Assembly: GCA_050259235.1 (NCBI GenBank)
Contig: JBLNAG010000004.1
Span: forward strand, 17,239 to 81,238
Source: UBA5364 sp050259235
GTDB lineage: Bacteria; Bacillota_I; Bacilli_A; RF39; UBA660
DNA length: 64,000 bases
Reading direction: 5' to 3'
Shown here: in pieces, positions 9,301 to 16,615 of the stretch
How positions within the stretch are numbered: the first letter of the stretch is position 1
Layout: the number at the start of each line of letters is the position of its first letter
The notes under the pieces: generated by a model
Told to the model about the DNA's origin: nothing
Databases searched by the model: none
What the model saw: only the letters and a program-made list of their open reading frames with translations
Program-made: the position numbers and the translations under genes

Positions 9301-9606
9301 ATGGATATAGTTATTTTAATGGCGTTAATAGGTTTCGTAGTATTTTTCTTTAAAAGATTTGTTAACGTTATATATTTAATCCCGATTGTTGATATATTTT
9401 TAAGAATTCTTGCAGTAATAAAGGAATATATTACTGATCCACAATTCTATGCTTTTATAGATAAATGGTTCCCGGCTAATATTCCAAGTATTATTGGAAA
9501 ATATACTAGTGGGTTTATCTATGATGTATTCTTTTGGATATATATTGCAGTTTACATTATATTTGAATATTACATCATTAGAGAATTCTTTAGTGGTAAA
9601 AAATAA
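9301..9606 (+). CDS. Small polytopic membrane protein of unknown function
   Basis: A 101-residue, strongly hydrophobic protein with about three helices (residues 2-18, 20-40 and 71-93) and a basic C-terminus (FSGKK). It has AGGGG in its upstream region and lies between an unknown membrane gene and ruvA. A strong terminator after it closes the fmt operon. I do not recognise the family. Confidence 0.6.
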   Translation: MDIVILMALIGFVVFFFKRFVNVIYLIPIVDIFLRILAVIKEYITDPQFYAFIDKWFPANIPSIIGKYTSGFIYDVFFWIYIAVYIIFEYYIIREFFSGKK

Positions 9607-9628
9607 ACATCATATTTGATGTTTTTTT
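9606..9628 (+). terminator. Terminator closing the fmt operon
   Basis: Perfect 7-bp stem 9606-9612 with 9617-9623, four-base loop and a T7 tail. Confidence 0.85.
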
Positions 9629-9635
9629 ATTTACT

Positions 9636-9658
9636 CAAACATTTGTTTGTGATATAAT
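9636..9658 (+). promoter_or_regulatory. ruvAB promoter with LexA (DinR)-like SOS box
   Basis: CAAACATTTGTTTG at 9636-9649 is an inverted repeat with 6-base arms. It matches 12 of 14 positions of the Bacillus DinR/LexA consensus CGAACRNRYGTTYG. It directly abuts the extended -10 TGATATAAT at 9650-9658, so a bound repressor would block RNA polymerase. ruvAB is a known SOS operon in Bacillus. The match is seen directly; LexA control is inference. Confidence 0.62.
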
Positions 9659-9674
9659 AATAATAGGTGATAAG

Positions 9675-10232
9675 ATGTACGCATATATTAAAGGTATTGT
9701 AACTAGTATTGAAAGTCAATATATAATTCTTGAAAATAATGGTATAGGTTATTTAATTTATACGCCTAATCCTTATAGTTTTCAGGAAAATAATGAATAT
9801 ACTGTTCATGTTCATCAACATGTTCGTGAAGATTCAATTAATTTATATGGGTTTAAATTAATTGAGGAAAAAGAGTTGTTTTTGAAGTTAATCGAGGTAA
9901 ATGGATTAGGATGTAAAACTGCTTTACCAATGTTAGCTACTGGATCAATTAATGGCATTATGGATGCCATTAATAGGGAAAATATCTTATATTTAAAAAA
10001 ATTTCCTAAAATAGGAGAAAAAGTAGCTCGTCAAATAATTTTAGATTTAAAAGGTAAGTTAGTACCAAATACTGATAATAAAAATAATAGTTATCAATTT
10101 GATGAATTGGTTGAAGTATTAAAAGGACTTGGATACAAGAATAATGATATTAATAAGATTTTACCTAATGTAGATGCTAAGAAGAGTATTGAAGAGCAAA
10201 TTAAAGATGCATTAAAACAAATGTTAAAATAA
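9675..10232 (+). CDS. ruvA: Holliday junction branch migration protein RuvA
   Basis: A 185-residue protein with the three RuvA domains: N-terminal OB fold (MYAYIKGIVTSIE), two helix-hairpin-helix motifs (EVNGLGCKTAL and KKFPKIGEKVARQI, about residues 75-120), and a short C-terminal domain that contacts RuvB. The tetramer holds the four-way junction and guides the RuvB motors. It is slightly shorter than the E. coli protein, mostly in the linker before the C-terminal domain. It is co-transcribed with ruvB 12 bases downstream. Confidence 0.95.
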   Translation: MYAYIKGIVTSIESQYIILENNGIGYLIYTPNPYSFQENNEYTVHVHQHVREDSINLYGFKLIEEKELFLKLIEVNGLGCKTALPMLATGSINGIMDAINRENILYLKKFPKIGEKVARQIILDLKGKLVPNTDNKNNSYQFDELVEVLKGLGYKNNDINKILPNVDAKKSIEEQIKDALKQMLK

Positions 10233-10244
10233 AAAGGAGGAACT

Positions 10245-11249
10245 ATGGAGGAAAGAATTTTTACTGGTATTGAGACAGGTGAAGATCAGTTTGAAAGAAA
10301 TATTCGTCCACAATATTTAACTGAATATATTGGTCAAACAGAAGTAAAACAAAATTTAAGTGTTTTTATTAAAGCAGCTAAAATGAGAGAAGAACCATTA
10401 GATCATGTTTTGTTATATGGGCCTCCAGGATTAGGAAAAACTACTTTAGCTTGTATTATTGCTAATGAACTTGGAAGTGATATTAAAACTTGTAGTGGGC
10501 CATCGATTGAAAAAAGTGGTGATTTAGCAGCTGTTTTATCTGCTTTAGAACCAGGCGATGTATTATTTATTGATGAAATACATCGTATTCCAAGATTTAT
10601 TGAAGAAATATTATATTCAGCGATGGAAGATTTTACTTTGGATATAATAGTTGGTAGTGATTCTAATAGTCGTAATATTAAAATAGATTTACCACCTTTT
10701 ACTTTAATAGGAGCAACTACTAGAGCTGGTGATCTTACTGGTCCACTTAGGGATAGATTTGGAATTGTATCTAGATTAAATTATTATACGATTGATGAAT
10801 TAACGGATATTGTTAAAAGAACAAGTAGAGTATTAGAAAGTCCAATTGATGAAGAAGCAGCTTTAGAATTAGCAAAAAGAAGTAGGGGTACTCCTAGAAT
10901 TGCTAATAGATTATTTAAAAGGGTAAGAGATTATGCTTTAGTTATTGGTGATGGAGTCATTGATATTGAAATAACAAAGATGGCTTTAGATAAGTTAAAA
11001 GTTGATGGGTTAGGATTAGATGAAACTGACCATAATTTATTAAAGGCTATTATTGAAAAGTTTAATGGTGGTCCAGTTGGTATTGAAGCTATTGCTTCTA
11101 GTATTGGTGAGGAACAGACTACTATTGAAGATGTTTATGAACCATATTTATTACAAAATGGTTTCTTAAAGAGAACTAATAGGGGACGTATTGTTACTAA
11201 GAAAACATATGAACACTTAAAGATTGAATATCAAGAAAAAATATTTTAA
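10245..11249 (+). CDS. ruvB: Holliday junction branch migration ATPase RuvB
   Basis: A 334-residue AAA+ motor. Walker A is GPPGLGKTT near residue 59, Walker B is LFIDEIHR near residue 107, sensor 1 is in GATTRAG, and the C-terminal winged helix (GGPVGIEAIAS) is intact. With RuvA it drives branch migration during recombinational repair. AAAAGGAGG upstream is a near-perfect Shine-Dalgarno site. No ruvC is expected in Firmicutes, where RecU resolves junctions. Confidence 0.97.
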   Translation: MEERIFTGIETGEDQFERNIRPQYLTEYIGQTEVKQNLSVFIKAAKMREEPLDHVLLYGPPGLGKTTLACIIANELGSDIKTCSGPSIEKSGDLAAVLSALEPGDVLFIDEIHRIPRFIEEILYSAMEDFTLDIIVGSDSNSRNIKIDLPPFTLIGATTRAGDLTGPLRDRFGIVSRLNYYTIDELTDIVKRTSRVLESPIDEEAALELAKRSRGTPRIANRLFKRVRDYALVIGDGVIDIEITKMALDKLKVDGLGLDETDHNLLKAIIEKFNGGPVGIEAIASSIGEEQTTIEDVYEPYLLQNGFLKRTNRGRIVTKKTYEHLKIEYQEKIF

Positions 11250-11272
11250 AAAAGATTTTATATCTTTTTTTT
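11248..11272 (+). terminator. Terminator of ruvAB
   Basis: Nine-bp stem 11248-11256 with 11262-11270, five-base loop, T-tract to 11272. Confidence 0.75.
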
Positions 11273-11273
11273 A

Positions 11274-11282
11274 TGATATAAT
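11274..11282 (+). promoter_or_regulatory. Extended -10 (TGATATAAT) before queA
   Basis: One base after the ruvAB T-tract and 21 bases before the queA ATG; same module as at 855, 4846 and 9650. Confidence 0.6.
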
Positions 11283-11303
11283 AATGAATAAACGAGGTTG
11301 ATT

Positions 11304-12326
11304 ATGAAAACAGAAGATTTTAATTTTGAATTACCAGAAAATCTTATTGCTCAAACACCATTATTAAATAGAGAAGCTTCTAGATTATTAGTGCTTGATA
11401 AAAAAAGTGGTGAAATTGAACATAAGCATTTTAATAATATAATTGATTATTTAGAAGAAGGAGATACTTTAGTATTAAATGATACAAAAGTAATCCCAGC
11501 TAGATTATATGGAGTAAAAGAAGATACAAAAGCTGTTATTGAAATACTTATGCTTAAAGATGAAGCGGATGATAATTGGGAATGTTTAGTTAAACCTGCT
11601 AAGAGAGTAAAAGTAGGAACTATTATTGACTTTAGTGATATTTTAAAAGCTGAATGTGTAGAAGTAAAGGATGAAGGAATTCGTGTTTTTAAACTTAAAT
11701 ACAAAGGTATTTTATATGAAATATTAGATACTTTAGGGGAAATGCCTTTACCACCATATATTCATGAAAAATTAAAAGATCAAAATAGATATCAAACAGT
11801 ATATGCTAAGAATGTTGGTAGTGCAGCTGCACCAACCGCAGGATTACATTTTACTACTTCTTTATTAGAAAAAATAAAAGAGAAAAAAATAAATATTGCA
11901 TATATAACTTTACATGTTGGATTAGGTACTTTTAGACCCGTTAATGTTGAAGATATTAGTAATCATAAAATGCATTCGGAGTTTTATATTATGGATAAGA
12001 ATACTGCTGATATACTTAATAAAACAAAAGAATCAGGAAAAAAAATATATAGTGTAGGAACAACTTCTACTAGAACTTTAGAGACAATATATGGTAAGTA
12101 TAATTCCTTTAAGGAATGTAGTGGATGGACAGATATATTTATATTTCCCGGATATCAATTTAAAGCAATTGATGCTTTAATTACTAACTTTCATTTACCA
12201 AAATCCACACTAATTATGTTAGTTAGTGCATTTGCTAATCGTGAAATAGTCTTAAATGCTTATAAAGAAGCAATTAAAGAAGAATACCGTTTCTTTTCAT
12301 TTGGAGACAGTATGTTAATAAAATAA
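11304..12326 (+). CDS. queA: S-adenosylmethionine:tRNA ribosyltransferase-isomerase QueA
   Basis: A 340-residue enzyme that builds the epoxycyclopentane ring of queuosine precursor on tRNA. Family motifs include NDTKVIPARLYG (about residues 60-71), SAAAPTAGLHFT (about 170-181), and LITNFHLPKSTLIMLVSAF (about 290-308). The start is the ATG at 11304 with CGAGG upstream; the in-frame TTG two codons earlier is a less likely start. It follows ruvB as in Bacillus, but tgt, normally next, is missing here and miaA takes its place. Confidence 0.95.
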   Translation: MKTEDFNFELPENLIAQTPLLNREASRLLVLDKKSGEIEHKHFNNIIDYLEEGDTLVLNDTKVIPARLYGVKEDTKAVIEILMLKDEADDNWECLVKPAKRVKVGTIIDFSDILKAECVEVKDEGIRVFKLKYKGILYEILDTLGEMPLPPYIHEKLKDQNRYQTVYAKNVGSAAAPTAGLHFTTSLLEKIKEKKINIAYITLHVGLGTFRPVNVEDISNHKMHSEFYIMDKNTADILNKTKESGKKIYSVGTTSTRTLETIYGKYNSFKECSGWTDIFIFPGYQFKAIDALITNFHLPKSTLIMLVSAFANREIVLNAYKEAIKEEYRFFSFGDSMLIK

Positions 12327-12336
12327 AGGTGATGTT

Positions 12337-13221
12337 ATGAATAAAGTTATTGTTATTGTAGGTCCTACAGGAGTAGGAAAAACAAAATTAAGCACTATTT
12401 TAGCTAAAAAACTAGATGGTGAAATTATTAATGCTGATAGTACTCAAGTATATAAAGGTTTAGATATAGCTACTGCAAAAGTAACAAAAAAAGAACAAGA
12501 AAATATTCCTCACCATTTATTTGATATTAAAAATGTAGAAGAAGATTATACTGTTTATGATTATCAAAAGGATTCTAGATCCAAGATAGAAGAAATATTA
12601 GCTAAAAATAAAACTCCTATTATGGTAGGAGGTACTGGTTTATATATCAAAGCTAGTCTATATAATTATGACTTTAATGAAGAACAAATAAAATATAATT
12701 ATGATAGTTTTTCTAATGATGAGTTATATGAAAAATTATTAGTTATTGATCCTAATACTACTATTCATAAGAATAATCGTAAAAGAGTAGAAAGAGCTTT
12801 AAATTATTATGAAATTAATCATCAAGTATTAAGTTCTAAAAATAAAAGTGAAAGATTATTATATGATGCAATTATTATTGGTTTAACATTAGATCGTAAT
12901 ATATTATATACAAGAATTAATGAGCGAGTAGATCAAATGGTTAATAATGGCTTAATCGAAGAAGCTAAACATTTATATCAAAGTAATATTCGAACTAAAG
13001 CAGTTTTGACACCCATTGGATATAAAGAATTATTTGAATATTTTGATGGTCAAAAAGAATTAAGTGAGTGTATTGAACTAATTAAACAAAAGAGTAGGAA
13101 GTATGCTAAAAGACAATATACTTGGTTTAATAATCAAATGAATGTTAAATGGTTTAATGTTAATTTAGAAAACTTTGATGATACGGTTAATGAAATATTA
13201 GAATATATTAAAAGATATTAA
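12337..13221 (+). CDS. miaA: tRNA dimethylallyltransferase MiaA
   Basis: A 294-residue enzyme that adds a dimethylallyl group to N6 of A37 in tRNAs reading UNN codons. The P-loop GPTGVGKTKLS is at residues 8-18, the substrate motif INADSTQVYKGLDI at about 31-44, and GGTGLYIKA at about 98-106. It is 10 bases after queA, so two tRNA modification enzymes share a transcript. Its 3' end overlaps the convergent RNase J gene by 4 bases inside a shared terminator hairpin. Confidence 0.95.
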   Translation: MNKVIVIVGPTGVGKTKLSTILAKKLDGEIINADSTQVYKGLDIATAKVTKKEQENIPHHLFDIKNVEEDYTVYDYQKDSRSKIEEILAKNKTPIMVGGTGLYIKASLYNYDFNEEQIKYNYDSFSNDELYEKLLVIDPNTTIHKNNRKRVERALNYYEINHQVLSSKNKSERLLYDAIIIGLTLDRNILYTRINERVDQMVNNGLIEEAKHLYQSNIRTKAVLTPIGYKELFEYFDGQKELSECIELIKQKSRKYAKRQYTWFNNQMNVKWFNVNLENFDDTVNEILEYIKRY

Positions 13222-13245
13222 GCAGGAAGCTTAATATCTTTTTTT
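13211..13245. terminator. Bidirectional terminator shared by miaA and RNase J
   Basis: Perfect 13-bp stem 13211-13223 with 13229-13241 and a five-base loop, A-tract on one side and T-tract on the other. The hairpin encodes the last residues of both convergent proteins. Confidence 0.9.
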
Positions 13246-14906
13246 ACATTCATAATTACTGGTAGGATAATTGGTTTTCTACCGGTTTTATCATATATAT
13301 ATGGTGTTAAAGATAAAATAATTTCATTTTTAACATCAGCATAATTTATAGGTGTCTTAAGTTTTGATGTAATAGCTTTCTTACTGATATCTTCTAATTG
13401 TTTTAATAATTCAGTGTTATCATTTACTAATACGAATCCTCTTGTTGTAATATTAACTTTACCTAATAATTCGTTAGTAGTAGCATCTAAATTAGCAATA
13501 ACAATAACAATTCCATCACTAGCCATTACTTTTCTATCCTTCATAACAGCATTACTTACATCACCTATGCGATTACCATCGACATAAACATCTCCAGCTT
13601 GAATGAAACCTGATCTTTTTACATTACCCTTATATAATGATAATACTTCACCATTACCTAAAACAAAAGTGTTTTCTTTTGGAATACCACATTCAATGGC
13701 TATATCAGCATGTTTTTTTAACATACGATATTCACCATGAAATGGCATAACATATTTAGGCATGATTAGTCTAATCATTAATTTTAGTTCTTCAGTACTA
13801 CCATGTCCACTAGTATGAATATCACTTAAAGATGTATTAGTATATACTTCTACACCTTGTAGATATAATTTATTAATAGTTCTTGAAATACTTAAAGCAT
13901 TTCCTGGTATTGCTGAAGAAGAGAATATTACAAGATCATCTGGTTGTAATTTAATTTGACGGTGATTACCATTAGCAATTCTGCTTAGGGCAGCTAAAGG
14001 TTCTCCTTGGCTACCTGTACAAAGTAAACATACTTTATCTGGTGCCATTTTGACAGCTTCTTCAGGAGTAACAAATACATCTTTATTTGTAATATATCCT
14101 CCTTGAATAGAAATATCAAGATTTTGTTCCATACTTCTACCAAAAGTAGCCACCTTACGACCATTTCGTTTACAAGTATCGATAATATGTTTTAAACGAT
14201 AAATATTAGAAGCAAAAGTAGCAATTATTATTCTACCTTTATGTCTAGTAAAAATATCAGATAAAGCTTCGTCAACTTTAGTTTCACTCATTGAAAAACC
14301 TTCATTTAAAGCATTAGTACTATCACTTAATAATAGTGATACACCTTTCTTACCAATTTCGGCCATTTTATGTAAATTAGCCATCGGACCAATTGGTGTT
14401 AAGTCAAATTTAAAGTCACCTGTTGCTACAATAGTACCATTTGGTGTATGCACACAAATTCCATGTGAATCTGGTATTGAGTGAGTAGTTCTAAAAAACT
14501 CAACCTCAATATTTTTAAATTTAACTTTTAAATCTTCTGTTAAAACTTGAATATTTTTAAACTGAATATTTCTTTCCTCTAATTTCTTCTTAATCAAACC
14601 AATTGCTTGATTAGGTGCATAAATTATTGGAATATTAACCGATTGTAATAAAAAAGGTATTCCTCCGATATGATCTTCATGACCATGGGTAATAAATAAT
14701 GCTTTTATTTTAGCTTCGTTTTTCTTTAAAAAAGTAAAATCAGGAATAACATAATCGATTCCCATTAATTCCCCCGCAGGGAAAGTCACACCCGCATCCA
14801 TAATAATTATTTCATTATTATGCATTACACAATACATATTTTTTCCTACTTCACCAAGCCCACCTAAAGCAAATACTTTAGTATCTCCGCCTTCGAAAAA
14901 TTTCAT
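13218..14906 (-). CDS. rnjA: Ribonuclease J
   Basis: A 562-residue metallo-beta-lactamase/beta-CASP RNase, the length of RNase J1. The metal-binding motif is FITHGHEDHIGG (about residues 72-83), with later motifs GDFKFDL, ATFASNIYR, and HTSGHGSTEE. It acts as endonuclease and 5'-3' exonuclease in mRNA decay and rRNA maturation. The N-terminal VFALGGLGEVGKNMY matches RNase J1. AGAAAGGAG precedes the ATG. It stands alone, divergent from ftsY. No second paralogue is visible here. Confidence 0.95.
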   Translation of the reverse strand: MKFFEGGDTKVFALGGLGEVGKNMYCVMHNNEIIIMDAGVTFPAGELMGIDYVIPDFTFLKKNEAKIKALFITHGHEDHIGGIPFLLQSVNIPIIYAPNQAIGLIKKKLEERNIQFKNIQVLTEDLKVKFKNIEVEFFRTTHSIPDSHGICVHTPNGTIVATGDFKFDLTPIGPMANLHKMAEIGKKGVSLLLSDSTNALNEGFSMSETKVDEALSDIFTRHKGRIIIATFASNIYRLKHIIDTCKRNGRKVATFGRSMEQNLDISIQGGYITNKDVFVTPEEAVKMAPDKVCLLCTGSQGEPLAALSRIANGNHRQIKLQPDDLVIFSSSAIPGNALSISRTINKLYLQGVEVYTNTSLSDIHTSGHGSTEELKLMIRLIMPKYVMPFHGEYRMLKKHADIAIECGIPKENTFVLGNGEVLSLYKGNVKRSGFIQAGDVYVDGNRIGDVSNAVMKDRKVMASDGIVIVIANLDATTNELLGKVNITTRGFVLVNDNTELLKQLEDISKKAITSKLKTPINYADVKNEIILSLTPYIYDKTGRKPIILPVIMNVKKDIKLPA

Positions 14907-14949
14907 ATAAACTCCTTTCTATATAAATTCATAAAAATTTAACTATACC

Positions 14950-14978
14950 ATTATATCTTTTTTTTTATCCTTTGTCTA
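14950..14978 (-). promoter_or_regulatory. Sigma-A promoter of RNase J
   Basis: On the minus strand, TAGACA (14973-14978) and TATAAT (14950-14955) are separated by 17 bases, about 45 bases upstream of the start codon. Confidence 0.75.
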
Positions 14979-15075
14979 GTAATGAGACATAAATAAATAA
15001 TAACAAATTTATTTTTATACTAGTATTTTAATAATAAGTAGTGTAAAATGTATATTGTAATAGTGGGTGAAAAGT

Positions 15076-16062
15076 ATGGGGTTATTTGATAAATTCAAGA
15101 AAATTTTCAATATTGATAATAACAAAGATATCCATGTTTATGAAAAAGGATTAGAAAAAACTAGAAATGACTTTGTTTCAAAGTTAAATCTTCTAAATAG
15201 TAAATATAAAAAGGTTAATAATGAATACTTTGAAGAACTAGAAGAAATATTAATTATGGCTGATATTGGGGTAAATACAGTCATGGAATTTATCGATCGT
15301 TTAAAGAAAAGAGTTAAGAGTGAAAATATTACTTCCTCAGAAGATTTAAAAGAAGTAATTGTCGATGAAATGTTTATTATATATATTAACAATGAAGTTC
15401 TTGTAAATAAAATTAATTATAGTGAATCTGGACCTACAGTAATATTATTTGTAGGAGTAAATGGAGTAGGCAAAACAACTACTATTGGTAAGATAGCTCA
15501 TAAGTTAATTAATGAAAATAAAAAAGTAATGATGATTGCTGGTGATACTTTTAGAGCAGGTGCTACTGAACAATTAGCTGTTTGGGGGGACCGAGTTAAT
15601 TGTAAGGTTATTACTAAAGAAACAAGTGATGCTGCTAGTGTTATCTATGATGGATTAAAAGAAGCTAAAGAAGAAAATTATGATGTAGTTCTAATAGATA
15701 CAGCAGGTAGACTTCAAAATAAAGTTAATTTAATGAATGAATTAGAAAAAATTAATAAAGTAATAGGTAATTTAATACCTAATGCTCCACATGAAACTTT
15801 ATTAGTTATTGATGCTACTACTGGACAAAATGGTATTAGTCAAGCAAAAAGTTTTAAAGAAATTACTAATATTACAGGAATTGTTTTAACTAAGTTAGAT
15901 GGTACAGCTAAAGGTGGTATTGTTCTAGCTATTAAAGAGAGTGTTGGTATTCCAGTAAAATTTGTTGGCTTAGGTGAAAAAAAAGAAGATTTACAGGTTT
16001 TTGATATTGAAAAATACATCTATGGATTATTCAAAGATTTAGTAGGTGAAAAAAATGAGTAG
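15076..16062 (+). CDS. ftsY: Signal recognition particle receptor FtsY
   Basis: A 328-residue SRP GTPase lacking the long acidic A domain of E. coli FtsY, as in Bacillus. N domain about 1-110, then G1 GVNGVGKTTTIGK near residue 127, AGDTFRAGATEQL, IDTAGR, TKLDGTAKGG, and the closing FVGLGEKKEDLQVF. It docks ribosome-SRP complexes at the membrane. The ATG at 15076 is preferred over the GTG three codons upstream because GGGTGA lies six bases before it. The stop overlaps the next small gene by 8 bases. Confidence 0.96.
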   Translation: MGLFDKFKKIFNIDNNKDIHVYEKGLEKTRNDFVSKLNLLNSKYKKVNNEYFEELEEILIMADIGVNTVMEFIDRLKKRVKSENITSSEDLKEVIVDEMFIIYINNEVLVNKINYSESGPTVILFVGVNGVGKTTTIGKIAHKLINENKKVMMIAGDTFRAGATEQLAVWGDRVNCKVITKETSDAASVIYDGLKEAKEENYDVVLIDTAGRLQNKVNLMNELEKINKVIGNLIPNAPHETLLVIDATTGQNGISQAKSFKEITNITGIVLTKLDGTAKGGIVLAIKESVGIPVKFVGLGEKKEDLQVFDIEKYIYGLFKDLVGEKNE

Positions 16063-16312
16063 TAAAAAAACATTTGCCATTAATGAAATATCTATTTTTA
16101 TTCAAATATGTTTAGGATTATTTGCTATTATATGGGCAGTTATATCATTATTTGAAAATAAATTTTTATCAATTGCAGAAATATGCTTAAGTTTGTCATT
16201 ATTTTTTATGGCATATAATAATCATAAAATATATCGTAAGAAGAATGCTACATTCATTTATATTTTATTGGGAGTAGGGTTACTTTTAGTAGCAATTGGT
16301 ATATTGATATGA
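16055..16312 (+). CDS. Small three-helix membrane protein in the SRP operon
   Basis: An 85-residue protein with three predicted membrane helices (about 11-31, 36-53 and 63-85) linked by the basic loop NNHKIYRKKN. It overlaps ftsY by 8 bases at its start and ylxM by 4 at its end (ATGATAG), so it is translationally coupled to both. Its TGA stop shows that TGA is a stop codon in this genome. I do not know the family; the position suggests a membrane-targeting accessory role, which is inference only. Confidence 0.68.
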   Translation: MSSKKTFAINEISIFIQICLGLFAIIWAVISLFENKFLSIAEICLSLSLFFMAYNNHKIYRKKNATFIYILLGVGLLLVAIGILI

Positions 16313-16602
16313 TAGAAAATAAGTTTTATATTATTGATTTATATGATTATTATAGAGAACTTCTAACAGATAAACAAAGAAACTATTTTGAAGATTACTA
16401 CTTTAATAATCTAACACTTAGTGAAATTGCGGAAAATAATAGTATTAGTAGAAATGCTATTCATAAACAATTAAAAGAAGTAGTTAATAAAATACTTCTT
16501 TATGAAGAAAAATTATGTTTATATAATAAAAAAATTAAAATTGAAAAGATAATTAAAAATTTAGATAAAGAAATAAAAGAAAAAATAGAAGAATTAATAT
16601 AA
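16309..16602 (+). CDS. ylxM: YlxM-type helix-turn-helix SRP-associated protein
   Basis: A 97-residue protein with a sigma-70 region 4-like helix-turn-helix: LTDKQRNYFEDYYFNNLTL, then SEIAENNSISRNAIHKQL (about residues 38-55). YlxM in streptococci and Bacillus is encoded with ffh and ftsY and binds SRP components. Family length is about 105-110 residues, so this is slightly short. The 4-base overlap with the upstream gene points to coupled translation. Confidence 0.88.
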   Translation: MIENKFYIIDLYDYYRELLTDKQRNYFEDYYFNNLTLSEIAENNSISRNAIHKQLKEVVNKILLYEEKLCLYNKKIKIEKIIKNLDKEIKEKIEELI

Positions 16603-16615
16603 AAAGGGTGATTTT

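Noticed and set aside
15067..15075. Upstream GTG start for ftsY (and similar early starts for several other genes)
   Set aside because: The earlier codons overlap or replace the Shine-Dalgarno site; the ATG with a 5-9 base spacing was preferred in each case.
16310..16312. Possible mycoplasma genetic code (TGA = Trp), suggested by the very low G+C
   Set aside because: TGA ends several well-defined genes here, such as the small SRP-operon gene and the ABC ATPase at 48691-49404, and Trp is TGG in all conserved enzymes.
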